Numbered from the stretch's first letter, positions 17,882 to 27,544 are shown. The stretch: 64,000 nucleotides of DNA from PLanc-01 sp034678485 (GCA_034678485.1 JAXDBU010000125.1:1-64000), one strand, 5' to 3'. Notes: generated from the letters alone by a model not told the origin. Made by a program: numbers and translations.

Positions 17882-18859
17882 ATGTCGGATAACCTGGGTC
17901 GGCGTGGTTTTCTGAAGGGTTCCCTGGTAGGGTCGGCAGCGGCCTTGGCGGGCCTCAGTTTTGAGGAACGCGCCCTCCTCGGAGCGGCGAAAGACGGCGG
18001 CAAGGTCGTCCGCGAGACGGGCGTACAGGGTCTTCCGGCCGGCAAGATCGGCGGGGTGACTATCAGCCGGCTGATTTGCGGCGGGAACCTGATCGGCGGA
18101 TGGGCCCACAGCCGGGATCTGCTCTATGTCTCCTCGTTGTTGAAACAGTACTTCACGGACGACAAGATCTGTGAAACGCTCGAAATCTGCGAAGAGAATG
18201 GCGTCAATACCATCAACGCGGGCACGGTCTCGCTCAGCGTGCTCCGCAAGTACTGGGATGAGCGGGGGGGCAAGATCCAGTGGCTCGCCCAGTGCATTCC
18301 CAGTGAGGACGACCTGGAGACCGATGTCAGGAAGGCTATCGACGCCGGGGCGGCCGGGGCGTACCTCATCGGCAACGTGGGGGACGCTTGGTCACGGGCG
18401 GGGAAGGTCGATCTGATCGGCAAGTTCCTGGACCTCGTCCACCAGAACGGCGTGATTACAGGCGTCGGCGGGCACAATCTCGACACAATCGTGGCCTGTG
18501 AACAGGCCAGACTGCCGGCGGACTTCTACATGAAGACCCACCACGGGACGAACTACTGGTCCACGCGCCGGCCCGACCAGCACAAGGATCCGATCGACAA
18601 CTACGCCGTCGATAACTACTGGGATATCGATCCCGACAAGACGGCCGAATTCATGCGGACGGTGGAGAAACCCTGGATTGCCTACAAAGTCCTGGCAGCC
18701 GGGGCGATCCATCCGACAGATGGCTTCCGGCATGCCTTCGCGAATGGAGCGGACTTCGCCTGTGTGGGAGTGTTCGATTTCCAGATCCGTGAAGACGTGG
18801 TCATCGCCAAGAGCATTCTGACTGGCAACGTACAGAGGCAACGGCCCTGGCGGGCGTAG
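17882..18859 (+). CDS. Tat-exported aldo/keto reductase-like TIM-barrel protein, copy 1
   Basis: 325 residues. The N-terminus carries a twin-arginine signal (RRGFLKGS followed by a hydrophobic stretch), so export in a folded state is expected. The body resembles aldo/keto reductases: ISRLICGGNLIGGW near the start, ENGVNTINAG where DTA is usual, and a C-terminal KVLAAGAIHP then FQIREDVVIA. The expected catalytic Asp and Tyr of the AKR tetrad are not apparent, so it may be a divergent or non-AKR enzyme. I prefer ATG 17882, with AAGGA upstream, over the frame-compatible start at 17840, because only the shorter form puts the RR motif at the N-terminus. A close paralogue follows after 53 bases. 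Substrate unknown. Confidence 0.75.
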   Translation: MSDNLGRRGFLKGSLVGSAAALAGLSFEERALLGAAKDGGKVVRETGVQGLPAGKIGGVTISRLICGGNLIGGWAHSRDLLYVSSLLKQYFTDDKICETLEICEENGVNTINAGTVSLSVLRKYWDERGGKIQWLAQCIPSEDDLETDVRKAIDAGAAGAYLIGNVGDAWSRAGKVDLIGKFLDLVHQNGVITGVGGHNLDTIVACEQARLPADFYMKTHHGTNYWSTRRPDQHKDPIDNYAVDNYWDIDPDKTAEFMRTVEKPWIAYKVLAAGAIHPTDGFRHAFANGADFACVGVFDFQIREDVVIAKSILTGNVQRQRPWRA

Positions 18860-18912
18860 GCGCCCAACCAGGGATGCGATGTCACGCAAGCTTATGAGTG
18901 GGGTATGGGACT

Positions 18913-19926
18913 ATGGCCGAGAATCGAGTGGATCGACGCGAGTTCATCAAGAAATCTGTAGCGACCTCCGCGGGCGTGGTTCTGGGTCTTCACAGCTTCG
19001 AGGAGAAGAACCTGCTGGCCCAGATGGCCCAGGGCGGCGGGCAACCGGGCGACGCGGCGGAACCGAGCGGGAATTCCAAGATGCCCTGTGGTCAGATCAA
19101 GAACCTCAAGATCAGCCGGGTCTTTTGCGGCGGGAACCTGATCGGCGGCTGGGCCCACAGCCGGGACCTGATCTACGTCTCCTCGCTGGTCAAAGCCTAT
19201 CACACCGACGAGAAGATCTTCGAGACGTTCGAACTGGCCGAGGAGCTGGGGGTCAACACGGTCCTGACGAACCCTGTGTCGGACCGGGTCCTCAATCGCT
19301 ACTGGAACGAGCGGGGCGGCAAGATTCAGTGGATCAGCGATTGTGCTTCGGGCCCGCTGAAGGATGGCATCAAACGGTCGGTCGACAACGGGGCACACGG
19401 CGTCTACGTGCAGGGCGGGCTTGCCGACCAGGCGGTTCGGGACGGAAAGGTGGCCGCGATCGGCGAGGCACTTGACTATATCCGTGAGTTCAATGTGATC
19501 GGCGGGCTCGGGGCCCACGATCTGGAGACGGTCAAGGCGTGTGTCAACGCGGGATTCAAGCCCGACTTCTGGGTCAAGACGATTCATCCGGATAACTACT
19601 GGTCGGCGACGCCGCCGGAGAACCGCAAGGTTTTCGACGCGGTCGGGCCTTCGACGAACGAAGCCGGCGGCCCCCACGACAATATGTGGTGCCGCAATCC
19701 AAAGGAAACCATCGCATATATGAACGGACTCAAAGTACCCTGGATCGCGTTCAAGGTCCTGGCGGCCGGGGCGGTCCACCCGAGGGCGGGGTTCCAGTTC
19801 GCCTTCGAGGGCGGCGCGGACTTCCTTTGCGTGGGCATGTTCGACTTCCAGGTTCGCGAGAATGTGATCATCGCGCAGCAGATCCTCTCGGGCGAGGTCA
19901 AGCGGATGCGTCCGTGGTGTGCATAG
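18913..19926 (+). CDS. Tat-exported aldo/keto reductase-like TIM-barrel protein, copy 2
   Basis: 337 residues, paralogous to the preceding gene along its length. Shared blocks include CGGNLIGGWAHSRDL, YVSSL, RGGKIQW, and the PWIAFKVLAAGAVHP and MFDFQVRENVIIA ends. The twin-arginine motif is DRREFIKKS. ATG 18913 is chosen; GTG 18898 is an in-frame alternative that adds five residues before the signal. As in copy 1, the position where AKRs have DTA reads NTVLTNP, so the catalytic tetrad is not evident. The two probably form one operon and perhaps a heteromer (inference). Confidence 0.75.
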   Translation: MAENRVDRREFIKKSVATSAGVVLGLHSFEEKNLLAQMAQGGGQPGDAAEPSGNSKMPCGQIKNLKISRVFCGGNLIGGWAHSRDLIYVSSLVKAYHTDEKIFETFELAEELGVNTVLTNPVSDRVLNRYWNERGGKIQWISDCASGPLKDGIKRSVDNGAHGVYVQGGLADQAVRDGKVAAIGEALDYIREFNVIGGLGAHDLETVKACVNAGFKPDFWVKTIHPDNYWSATPPENRKVFDAVGPSTNEAGGPHDNMWCRNPKETIAYMNGLKVPWIAFKVLAAGAVHPRAGFQFAFEGGADFLCVGMFDFQVRENVIIAQQILSGEVKRMRPWCA

Positions 19927-20105
19927 CACCGAGCCGCGGGCCGGGTCGCGAGTCTTCGCAGGTCTGTCCGAGCTTGAGAGACTCCTTCGGATTACAGGTG
20001 ACATGCGTGCGACTGGAATCCGGCCGGGCGGAGACGTTCTACTCGTTTGCATGCCCATGCTGCTCATGCAGAATGGGCTGTGACACGACGTCAAACGCTT
20101 TTCTG

Positions 20106-20133
20106 TTGACCGTGTCGCGTTTGACGTTATGAT
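20106..20133 (+). promoter_or_regulatory. Sigma70-type promoter for the multidomain secreted protein
   Basis: TTGACC (20106-20111), a 16-base spacer and TATGAT (20128-20133) lie in the 322-base gap before the ATG at 20249. Nothing else was recognised in this gap. Confidence 0.6.
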
Positions 20134-20248
20134 AGAGTAGTGTGTGGCTTGGGTCGGAAGGAGTAACAAGGGCAGTGGCGGTACAACCATTTTTCCGTTC
20201 CACACCTTCCGCGCTGTGTCTATGCATTTCTTTGGAGGAGATTCTATC

Positions 20249-23128
20249 ATGAGAAGGATGTGTGTCTTGGCGGCAGCTCTTGCGCTGGGCGGCTTCTGCT
20301 CGTTCGTGTCGGCGCAGGATTTCAGTGAGAGCTTCGATTCTTACACCTCGGGAACAGCCCTGCACGGCGTCGGAGGATGGAAGGGCTGGAGCAATTCATC
20401 GGGCGCCGGCGCCCCGGTTTCCAGCGCATACGCCCACAGCGGCAAGAATTCGGTCGAGGTCGTTTCGAGCGCCGACCTGGTCCACGAATTCACGGCCAAC
20501 GGCGGTCTCTGGGAATTCTCGGCCATGCAGTACGTTCCCAGTGGAACCAGCGGCGAACCCTACTTCATTCTGCTGAACCAGTACGACGATGCCGCGACCG
20601 CCAACGACTGGTCCGTCCAGTTGCACTACGTGCTCGGCAGCGGAACCATCACCAGCGAAGCCGAGGGCAGCGGCGAAGTAGCCAACCTTGTGTTCGATCA
20701 GTGGGTTCAGCTCAGGTTTGTCATCGATTTGGACAACAACACCTGCGAGTGGTACTACCATGGCGATCTGATCGAGACCCATGCGTGGGACAGCGACGGT
20801 CATACGACGCTCCGGGCCGTCGACCTGTATAGCAACAGCGCCTCATCGGTCTATTACGACGACATCCAGTTGATCTACATCTCATACCGGGCATCCGATC
20901 CGAGCCCGGCTGACCGTGAGACCGATGTCCTCCGCGGTGTGCAGCTCTCCTGGAACACCCTCGACACCAGCGCGACACACAATGTCTACTTCAGCGCATC
21001 GTATGACGAGGTGGCGACGGCCAGCGCCGCGGCGCTCGTCAGTGAGGGGCAGCGCGACACGACCTTCGGTCCCGGCCAGTTGGAGTACGGCAAAACCTAC
21101 TACTGGCGCGTCGACGTGGTCGATGGGACCTTGAGCGGCGATCTCGTCCCAGGCCAGGTCTGGTCGTTTGCTGCGGAGCCGTTCGCCTACGTAATGGAGG
21201 CGGGTCGCATCAAGGTCACCGCGTCCAGTGCAGAGGCGGACAAGGGACCGGAAAACACGATCAACGGCTCCGGACTTGATGAGGACCAGCATTCCACCGA
21301 GCTGACCGAGATGTGGTTGACCGCAATGGGCGGCCTGCCGGCTTGGATTCATTATGAGTTTGACCGCCCGTACAAGCTGTACGAGTTGTGGGTGTGGAAC
21401 TCCAACTACAGTCTCGAGTACATTCTCGGGTACGGCGCCAAAGATGTCACGATCCAATACTCCACTGACGGTGAGACCTGGACGCAGTTGCCGGGAGCAT
21501 CGCAATTTGACCGGGCCGCCGGGACCGGCCCCTGCGCGGTGAACACCGTCGTGAGCTTCGATGGGATTGTCGCAAGGTACGTCAAACTGACCATCAACAC
21601 GAACTGGGGTGGCTTCATGCTTCAGGCGAGTCTGAGCGAAGTCCGCTTCCTCTACATCCCAGTGCAGGCGAGACTGCCCGAGCCGGAGGATGGTGAGACG
21701 GATGTCAGCGTGTATACGACCCTCCAGTGGCAGGCCGGACGCGAGGCTCACTCGCATCAGGTGTACCTCGGGACCGATGCCAACGATATGGCGATGGTTG
21801 ATACCGTCGATGAGAGCACCTGTGCAGCAGACTTGGACCTCGGCGCGACCTACTACTGGAAAGTGATCGAAGTGAATGACGCCCAGACACCGAGTACATG
21901 GGAAGGCGATGTCTGGACCTTCTCGACCGAGGATTCCCTCCTCATTGATGGTTTCGAAACCTACAATGACGACCAGAATGCCGGCACCGCCATCTTCCAG
22001 ACCTGGATCGATGGGTATGGGGTGGCCGAGAACGGCTCGCTCGTCGGTTACGACAACGGCCCGTTTGCTGAGGAGACGCTTGTCCTCGCGGGCAGTCAAT
22101 CCATGCCCTTCCGCTACGACAACACCGGCATCACCTATTCCGAGTGCGAGTTGACGTTCGATGAGGCCCGGGACTGGACGGAGCATGGCGTGCAGACCCT
22201 GTCGCTCTACTTCATGGGCGACGCAGCCAACACCGGTTCCGGCCAGCTCTACGTCAAGGTCAACGGCACGAAGGTCCTCTACGGCGGCTCTTCGGCCGAT
22301 CTGAACATTGGGGTCTGGCAGCCCTGGACGATTGATCTGGCCTCCGCCACTGGCGTCAATCTGAAGAAGGTCACAACACTGGCGGTCGGTGTCCAAGGCA
22401 GCGGTGCAACGGGCACCTTGTTCTTCGATGAGATCCGATTGTACCCGACGGCCAGTGCCACCGTTCCCCCGGTCGATCCGGGCACGACCGGCCTGGTTGC
22501 CTATTACCCATTTGACGGAGATGCGACGGATGCGGTCGGAAACCATGACGGGACTCTCACTGGATCGCCGGGATACGCGACCGGCATGGTGGGCAAGGCC
22601 CTGCACATGACCTCAGATGCACAGTATGCGTCGGTGGTTTATGCTCCGGATCTGGCAATGAACACCTTCACCGTCGCGGCCTGGTTCAATGTCGCCGATC
22701 TCGACAGTCTGCGAGCCATTCTGGGGACCCGCATCGGCGCCGACTACACGTTCGATCTGAAGGCGGAATCCACGCGGATTCATGGGGACATCGGCGACGG
22801 CACGGCCTGGCTGAATACCTCCCTGGATATCTCCGCCGCCAAGGGCGGCGTCATCGGTGCCGGCGAGTGGCACCACATCGCGTACGTGATCGACAATGCG
22901 ACCCAGAAGTGCTACATGTGCCTGGACGGCGCCCTCGGGGCGACCGCAGCCTTCTCCGGAACACCTCTGTTCATGAAGTCGACACAGACGCTGGGCATCG
23001 GGTACTGCTCTTCCGGGGAGTACATGCACGGCCAGATCGACGAGGTGAGGATCTACAACCGTGTGCTGTCGGGTGCGGAAATCGCCGGTCTGGCCGGACG
23101 GACGGGAACGATGTACGTCGCGCCATGA
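20249..23128 (+). CDS. Secreted multidomain protein with discoidin, Fn3-like and LamG-like domains
   Basis: 959 residues with a Sec signal peptide (MRRMCVLAAALALGG, ending near VSAQ). In order: a concanavalin-like beta domain (FSESFDSYTSG..., to about residue 210); an Fn3-like segment (SPADRETDVLRGVQLSW); a discoidin/F5-8C-type domain (about 310-470, ASSAEADKGPENTINGSG to LSEVRFLYIP); a second Fn3-like segment; a beta-sandwich beginning DGFETYNDD; and a C-terminal LamG-like domain (GLVAYYPFDGDATD to GQIDEVRIYNRVLSG). No catalytic domain is seen, so binding of glycans or surface polymers is the likely role. ATG 20249 is chosen for the GGAGGAG 8 bases upstream and the signal peptide; the frame is open further upstream. 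Confidence 0.8.
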   Translation: MRRMCVLAAALALGGFCSFVSAQDFSESFDSYTSGTALHGVGGWKGWSNSSGAGAPVSSAYAHSGKNSVEVVSSADLVHEFTANGGLWEFSAMQYVPSGTSGEPYFILLNQYDDAATANDWSVQLHYVLGSGTITSEAEGSGEVANLVFDQWVQLRFVIDLDNNTCEWYYHGDLIETHAWDSDGHTTLRAVDLYSNSASSVYYDDIQLIYISYRASDPSPADRETDVLRGVQLSWNTLDTSATHNVYFSASYDEVATASAAALVSEGQRDTTFGPGQLEYGKTYYWRVDVVDGTLSGDLVPGQVWSFAAEPFAYVMEAGRIKVTASSAEADKGPENTINGSGLDEDQHSTELTEMWLTAMGGLPAWIHYEFDRPYKLYELWVWNSNYSLEYILGYGAKDVTIQYSTDGETWTQLPGASQFDRAAGTGPCAVNTVVSFDGIVARYVKLTINTNWGGFMLQASLSEVRFLYIPVQARLPEPEDGETDVSVYTTLQWQAGREAHSHQVYLGTDANDMAMVDTVDESTCAADLDLGATYYWKVIEVNDAQTPSTWEGDVWTFSTEDSLLIDGFETYNDDQNAGTAIFQTWIDGYGVAENGSLVGYDNGPFAEETLVLAGSQSMPFRYDNTGITYSECELTFDEARDWTEHGVQTLSLYFMGDAANTGSGQLYVKVNGTKVLYGGSSADLNIGVWQPWTIDLASATGVNLKKVTTLAVGVQGSGATGTLFFDEIRLYPTASATVPPVDPGTTGLVAYYPFDGDATDAVGNHDGTLTGSPGYATGMVGKALHMTSDAQYASVVYAPDLAMNTFTVAAWFNVADLDSLRAILGTRIGADYTFDLKAESTRIHGDIGDGTAWLNTSLDISAAKGGVIGAGEWHHIAYVIDNATQKCYMCLDGALGATAAFSGTPLFMKSTQTLGIGYCSSGEYMHGQIDEVRIYNRVLSGAEIAGLAGRTGTMYVAP

Positions 23129-23215
23129 AAGGAAGTGATTGCAGCACAGGCAGCGGCGCCGACCGGCTCTGCTGTCGTTATCTACGACGGTAGATGAATA
23201 GTCGATAGGTGAGTT

Positions 23216-23263
23216 CGGGGGATGTCCGGCATCGTCAAGATGGGCCGGCATCCCCCGATTCTT
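23216..23263 (+). terminator. Hairpin terminator after the multidomain secreted gene
   Basis: A long stem pairs CGGGGGATGTCCGGC (23216-23230) with GCCGGCATCCCCCG (23244-23257), with one bulged base, followed by ATTCTTT. Confidence 0.7.
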
Positions 23264-23299
23264 TACGCGGAAATCGCGTTCTCGCGGCCCGGATTTCAT

Positions 23300-23328
23300 T
23301 TGACGACGAATGCACGGGTTTGTACGAT
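23300..23328 (+). promoter_or_regulatory. Sigma70-type promoter for the DUF362/S24 operon
   Basis: TTGACG (23300-23305), a 17-base spacer and TACGAT (23323-23328) lie 71 bases before the TTG start at 23400. Confidence 0.65.
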
Positions 23329-23399
23329 AGGCACGCAACGACTGAGACCGGGTTCCGGGGCGTTGCGGTAGTTCGTCAGTCATCGACAGGGGAATTCCA

Positions 23400-24482
23400 T
23401 TGGGTTCGAATGTCTATTTCGTCCGGGCGTCGGTTCGTGAAGGGGAACGGGCGATTTCCGAGAAGGCCAGGAGCCTCTTCCAGGCCGGCGGGTTTGCCGA
23501 CTGCTTCCGCGAGAACGACTTCACCGCCATCAAGGTGCACGTCGGCGAGGACAAGAACACCACGTATATCAAGGCTCCCTGCCTCAAAGGGCTCGTCGAA
23601 GAGCTGGTGTCGCTCAAGACGAAGCCATTCATCACGGATACCAGCACGCTCTACACAGGCCGGCGGCATAACGCCATCGACCACACGATCCTGGCGACCC
23701 AGCGGGGCTTCAGTGTCGAAGGGCTTGGGATTCCCTTCCTTGCTCCCGACGGGCTGTTCGGGACCACTGAGACCGCCGTGCGAATCGATGGGGAGCTGGA
23801 TCGGGAGGTCTTCATCGCAACGGACATCGTTCGTTGTCAATCGATCCTGTCCATAGCGCACTTCACCGGCCACTGCGCCACCTGCGTCGGGGCCACGCTC
23901 AAGACGCTCGGAATGGGCTGTGCAAGCCGCAAGGGCAAAATGCGCCAGCACGCGGCGCTCAAGCCGCGCGTCAAGAAGGGCAAGTGCACGCGTTGCGGCG
24001 AGTGCCGTCGGCATTGTCCCGCCGATGCGATTTCGCTGGATGAGATCCAGGCGCATATCGACCAGGACCAGTGCATCGGCTGCGCCGAGTGCGTTGCGGT
24101 GTGCCGGTTCGGAGCCGTCGAGTATGACTGGGGGCGGGAGAACGCAATCCTGCAAAAGAGTGTTGCCGAGCACGCCCTCGGGGCGTTGAAGGGCAAAGAG
24201 GGACGGGCGGCTTTCTTCAATTTCCTCTTGTCGATCACCAAAGATTGTGATTGCTTCGATCGACCGCACATGCCTACAATGGCCGAGGATGTCGGGATTC
24301 TTGCCTCGACGAATCCAGTGGCGGTGGATCAGGCGGCGATCGACATGGTGGAGACCCGGGGCGGAAGGGAATTGCCCCAGCTCATCGGCAACAGAGAATT
24401 GGATTGGCATCATCAAATCGAGCACGCGGTGAAGATCGGCTTGGGTGGGGCCGAGTACGAGTTGGTCGAATTGGGCAAATGA
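23400..24482 (+). CDS. DUF362 domain protein with two [4Fe-4S] clusters
   Basis: 360 residues, cytoplasmic, no signal peptide. A DUF362 domain is split around a bacterial ferredoxin-type insert. The eight cluster cysteines are in CTRCGECRRHCP (C196, C199, C202, C206) and CIGCAECVAVC (C225, C228, C231, C235). The flanks DNA-free DUF362 blocks read AIKVHVGE, SIAHFTGHCATCVG and NPVAVDQAAIDMVE. The family is found across anaerobes with an uncertain role, presumably redox. The TTG start at 23400 has AGGGGA upstream. The next gene starts 24 bases downstream, so a regulator is co-transcribed. Confidence 0.88.
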   Translation: MGSNVYFVRASVREGERAISEKARSLFQAGGFADCFRENDFTAIKVHVGEDKNTTYIKAPCLKGLVEELVSLKTKPFITDTSTLYTGRRHNAIDHTILATQRGFSVEGLGIPFLAPDGLFGTTETAVRIDGELDREVFIATDIVRCQSILSIAHFTGHCATCVGATLKTLGMGCASRKGKMRQHAALKPRVKKGKCTRCGECRRHCPADAISLDEIQAHIDQDQCIGCAECVAVCRFGAVEYDWGRENAILQKSVAEHALGALKGKEGRAAFFNFLLSITKDCDCFDRPHMPTMAEDVGILASTNPVAVDQAAIDMVETRGGRELPQLIGNRELDWHHQIEHAVKIGLGGAEYELVELGK

Positions 24483-24506
24483 TGATACTATGAAGGTGCA
24501 AACGGT

Positions 24507-25283
24507 ATGTCGCTCGGACAAATCATCAGGAACAAGCGGGAACAGTTGGATCTGACATTGGATGAGGTGAGCAACCGGGTGGGGTTCTCCAAGCCGTACT
24601 TGTCCACGATCGAGACGGGCAAGGTGAAGAACCCGCCGAGTGACGATTTGTTGACCCGGCTGGAGAAGGTGCTGAAGTTCGAGTCCGGCCTGCTCTTGCA
24701 CATTGCTCATTTGGAGCGGATGCCGTCCGATATACGAGGCGCCTACGAGTCCCGCGAAGCGGAGAACCAGAAACTCCGCCAACTCGTGCGCAAGCTCGCA
24801 AGCAAGCGAACTCAGAGCAAGGAAATCAAGGACTTGCTGGCGCAGACAGGCGTGGAGGCCGACGAGGGGAAAGCGACCATGTCGGCCGGCCGGCTGGTCC
24901 CGATCATCAACAAGGTTGCGGCCGGCTATCCAACCGATTTCAACGACCTGGACTACCCGGTGGGTATCGCCGACGACTACGTTCGCTGCCCGGACCTGCA
25001 CGACCCGAACGCGTTCGCCGTTCGCGTGGTGGGCGATTCGATGGAGCCCCGGTTCTATGAAGGTGACATCGTGATCTTCTCGCCCTCGCTCGACGTTCGC
25101 AACGGGGACGACTGCTTCGTCCGCTTTACGATGCCGCACGAGACCACGTTCAAGCGGGTCTTCTTCGAAGGGGACAACAGGATTCGCCTCCAGCCGCGAA
25201 ATGAACGATATTCGCCGACGATTGTTGAGGGCAAGCGCATCGACGGCGTCTATCGCGCCGTGATGCGGTACGAGAAGCTCTGA
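24507..25283 (+). CDS. HTH repressor with S24 (LexA/CI-like) self-cleavage domain
   Basis: 258 residues. An XRE-type HTH occupies about residues 5-60 (LGQIIRNKREQL to GFSKPYLSTIETGK), a linker helix follows, and an S24 peptidase domain covers about 130-250. The Ser-Lys dyad is present: S178 in VGDSMEP and K216 in ETTFKRV. An Ala-Gly bond (A139-G140, KVAAGYP) is in the right place for autocleavage. The family represses genes until stress triggers cleavage. Co-transcription with the iron-sulfur DUF362 gene suggests a redox or damage signal, but this is inference. AAGGTG precedes the ATG. Confidence 0.88.
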   Translation: MSLGQIIRNKREQLDLTLDEVSNRVGFSKPYLSTIETGKVKNPPSDDLLTRLEKVLKFESGLLLHIAHLERMPSDIRGAYESREAENQKLRQLVRKLASKRTQSKEIKDLLAQTGVEADEGKATMSAGRLVPIINKVAAGYPTDFNDLDYPVGIADDYVRCPDLHDPNAFAVRVVGDSMEPRFYEGDIVIFSPSLDVRNGDDCFVRFTMPHETTFKRVFFEGDNRIRLQPRNERYSPTIVEGKRIDGVYRAVMRYEKL

Positions 25284-25300
25284 TCGATTCGCAGGCGGCC

Positions 25301-27454
25301 TCACTCGATGAAAAGCCACGTTGCTGAGTCTGGCGACATCCGCAGCGGGATGGTCACGTTGTGCTTGCGATCCAGCGTGTATCGTTTGGCCTTGCCATTG
25401 TGCTCGGTGACTTTCGCGGTGTCCGTCAGGCCGGTGTAATAGAGAGGCAGCGTCAGTTCTTCCTTCACCTCGCGAGCGAGGGGATTGTGAACGACCGCCA
25501 GTCCCTTGGTCTTCAATCCTGGATTGACGTGCAGAATGCAGTCGATATCCCGCCCGTCGGGCCGCCGGACGTGGATGATGTCCGAGTCCAGGATCGCGCG
25601 GTGCGCCTTGTAGAAATCAACCCATTTCTTCACGACCGCCTTCGTTTCGTCCGTGTCGTAGAGTCGCGGCCCGCGGTAGCAGGCCTGGACGCCCGACGTG
25701 AAGTTCTGCGACAGGTGGGCTTCGTAGGCGTCGAGATGCTCGCAGAGCGGTTCGAGCGTCGCAGCGGCGCCGCCACCCTGATACTCGGTCAGGGGCACGA
25801 ACATCCACCCCATGCTGGGGGCCTTCCACCAGGTGCCGTCGAAGATGTTCTGGCGGCCCAGGATGATCTGTCGCTCGCGTGGCAGAGACCAGTTGGTCTC
25901 GCGATACCCCATCCCGCTCTTGTTCGAGCCGGCCAGGAAGTACCAGTCGGGGACGTTCAGATAGACCCCGCGACCACGGCACCATCGGTAGAAGTCCCTG
26001 ATGACCTCCCATTGCTTCCATTGGGAATCGTTCAGTCCGCTGTGGCCGGGATGAGACGACGATGCACAGACGTCGCCGGGATAGGAGCCGTCGTGTTCGA
26101 TGATGTCGATCCCGGTGTGCTCGACGAACGTCGTGATCCGCTGGAAATACTCGCGGCCCCACGTGCTGCCCAGGCAGGGGGAGTTGCCGAAGATGGCTCC
26201 GCCGGTCTTGCCGGTTTTGGGATTGATGACATCGTGCTCGTTGCTGATTCGTCGGCTGGCCAACAGCGAATACCCGCCCAGTTCGATCCCCTTGCTGTGG
26301 GCATAGTCCACAAGCGCCTTGACTTGGTCCATATAGGTCGGATCGGTGTTCTCCATGTCGAACCCGCTGCCGAAGGTCATGATGACCATCTCGAATCCGA
26401 CCTCCGCGCACTGATCTACCGCAAGCCGCACGGATTTCGGGTCCGCGTGGCGGACGTGCATCAGGATGGGATTCTCCGTGACCCAGGGAGCGAGGGTGCG
26501 ATACATCCGCCGGACCGCGAGACCCTGGCGTTCCCGTTCCGTGCTGTCGTGCACCAGCTCGAAAGTCCGGAACGACTCGAAAGTCCGTCCCGGCTCGACG
26601 ACGACGTCTGGTCCCAAGGGCGGACGGCACTCCAGCATCACAGGCGTTTTGCAGAGGTAGTTGATCTGCGTTGCGTACTGGGGGTCTATCACCCAATGCA
26701 CCGTCTTGTTGGCCATCTGGGGGTCGTCGCCGCCGAAGGCGTAGTCGCTCTCGATGTGGAGATTGGGAAGCTCCCAGTGGTCCGGCTGGCCGACTAGCGA
26801 TTCACGTTCGACCGCAGCGAGGATCTCGTTGATGAAGGTATTCAATCGGATAGCCTTCTCGCCGCCATTGCGAATCTCCAGCCATTTGGCGAGCAGGGGA
26901 ATCCCTTCGTACATCTCGTAGCACACGCAGGCCGTCACGCCGGGAAGCCGGCCGGCAGGCGGCTGGAAGCGTAGCGTCAGCGAAGCGCCTGGGGCCGGCC
27001 AGGGCAGGTCATCGCTGTACCTCTTGCGGTTCCAGGCAAAGCGAGCCTTCGTCGTGCCCGCCTCGTAGCCGGCAAACTGGAACGCGTTCGGATCGGCAGT
27101 GAAGGACTCGATCCACTCGGGCCGGAGGTAAGCATACTCGATCTGGCCGAGAAGCCCGCCGATATCGAATCTGCGCCCGTCGATCTCGACGACGGCCTCC
27201 GGCTTGACGCCTCGTAGAATAGAATCGCCGGTCACGAGATTGTCGTAGGCGACAGTAGCGGCATTGGGACTCAGCCGGAAGGTTCGGCTGATGAGCCCGT
27301 TGTTCAAGATGAGAGCTTTCCCCCCGTCGCTCATGGCGATTCTCGCGGGTGTCTCGACCCGAGTAACCAGCCAGTCGGGCATCTTCGAGCCGACAGCCCC
27401 TGTGTCCATCACAAACAACCCGATCAGTGTCACGACCGCCCCGCGCATTCTCAT
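25301..27454 (-). CDS. Secreted GH36-like (clan GH-D) glycoside hydrolase, putative alpha-galactosidase
   Basis: 717 residues from ATG 27454, with signal peptide MRMRGAVVTLIGLFVMDTGA and AGGA upstream. The frame is open to 27640, but the longer form has no credible signal. The N-terminal half is a beta-supersandwich as in GH36 (LNNGLISRTFRLSPN, VEIDGRRFDIGGLLGQIEY). The second half is a TIM barrel (VIMTFGSGFDMEN, DYAHSKGIELGGYS, IDIIEHDGSYPGD, GVYLNVPDWYFL) followed by a C-terminal beta domain. The Asp in IIEHDGSYPGD is the best nucleophile candidate. Family assignment is by pattern, so substrate is uncertain. It converges on the S24 regulator with a 17-base gap. Confidence 0.65.
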   Translation of the reverse strand: MRMRGAVVTLIGLFVMDTGAVGSKMPDWLVTRVETPARIAMSDGGKALILNNGLISRTFRLSPNAATVAYDNLVTGDSILRGVKPEAVVEIDGRRFDIGGLLGQIEYAYLRPEWIESFTADPNAFQFAGYEAGTTKARFAWNRKRYSDDLPWPAPGASLTLRFQPPAGRLPGVTACVCYEMYEGIPLLAKWLEIRNGGEKAIRLNTFINEILAAVERESLVGQPDHWELPNLHIESDYAFGGDDPQMANKTVHWVIDPQYATQINYLCKTPVMLECRPPLGPDVVVEPGRTFESFRTFELVHDSTERERQGLAVRRMYRTLAPWVTENPILMHVRHADPKSVRLAVDQCAEVGFEMVIMTFGSGFDMENTDPTYMDQVKALVDYAHSKGIELGGYSLLASRRISNEHDVINPKTGKTGGAIFGNSPCLGSTWGREYFQRITTFVEHTGIDIIEHDGSYPGDVCASSSHPGHSGLNDSQWKQWEVIRDFYRWCRGRGVYLNVPDWYFLAGSNKSGMGYRETNWSLPRERQIILGRQNIFDGTWWKAPSMGWMFVPLTEYQGGGAAATLEPLCEHLDAYEAHLSQNFTSGVQACYRGPRLYDTDETKAVVKKWVDFYKAHRAILDSDIIHVRRPDGRDIDCILHVNPGLKTKGLAVVHNPLAREVKEELTLPLYYTGLTDTAKVTEHNGKAKRYTLDRKHNVTIPLRMSPDSATWLFIE

Positions 27455-27515
27455 AGTCCTGCCATCCTGCGATATTCGTGCGTGCGTATTGAAGAACATG
27501 GACAAAGAAAGCCCG

Positions 27516-27544
27516 AGTATACCGATGTGGAGGGTTTCTATCCA
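27516..27544 (-). promoter_or_regulatory. Probable promoter of the GH36-like gene
   Basis: On the minus strand, TGGATA (27544-27539), a 17-base spacer and TATACT (27521-27516). The -10 box is strong and the -35 box weak. Confidence 0.5.

Noticed and set aside
20882..25319. Long minus-strand frames opposite the multidomain secreted gene and the DUF362/S24 operon
   Set aside because: They run antisense to genes with clear domains and have low-complexity composition.
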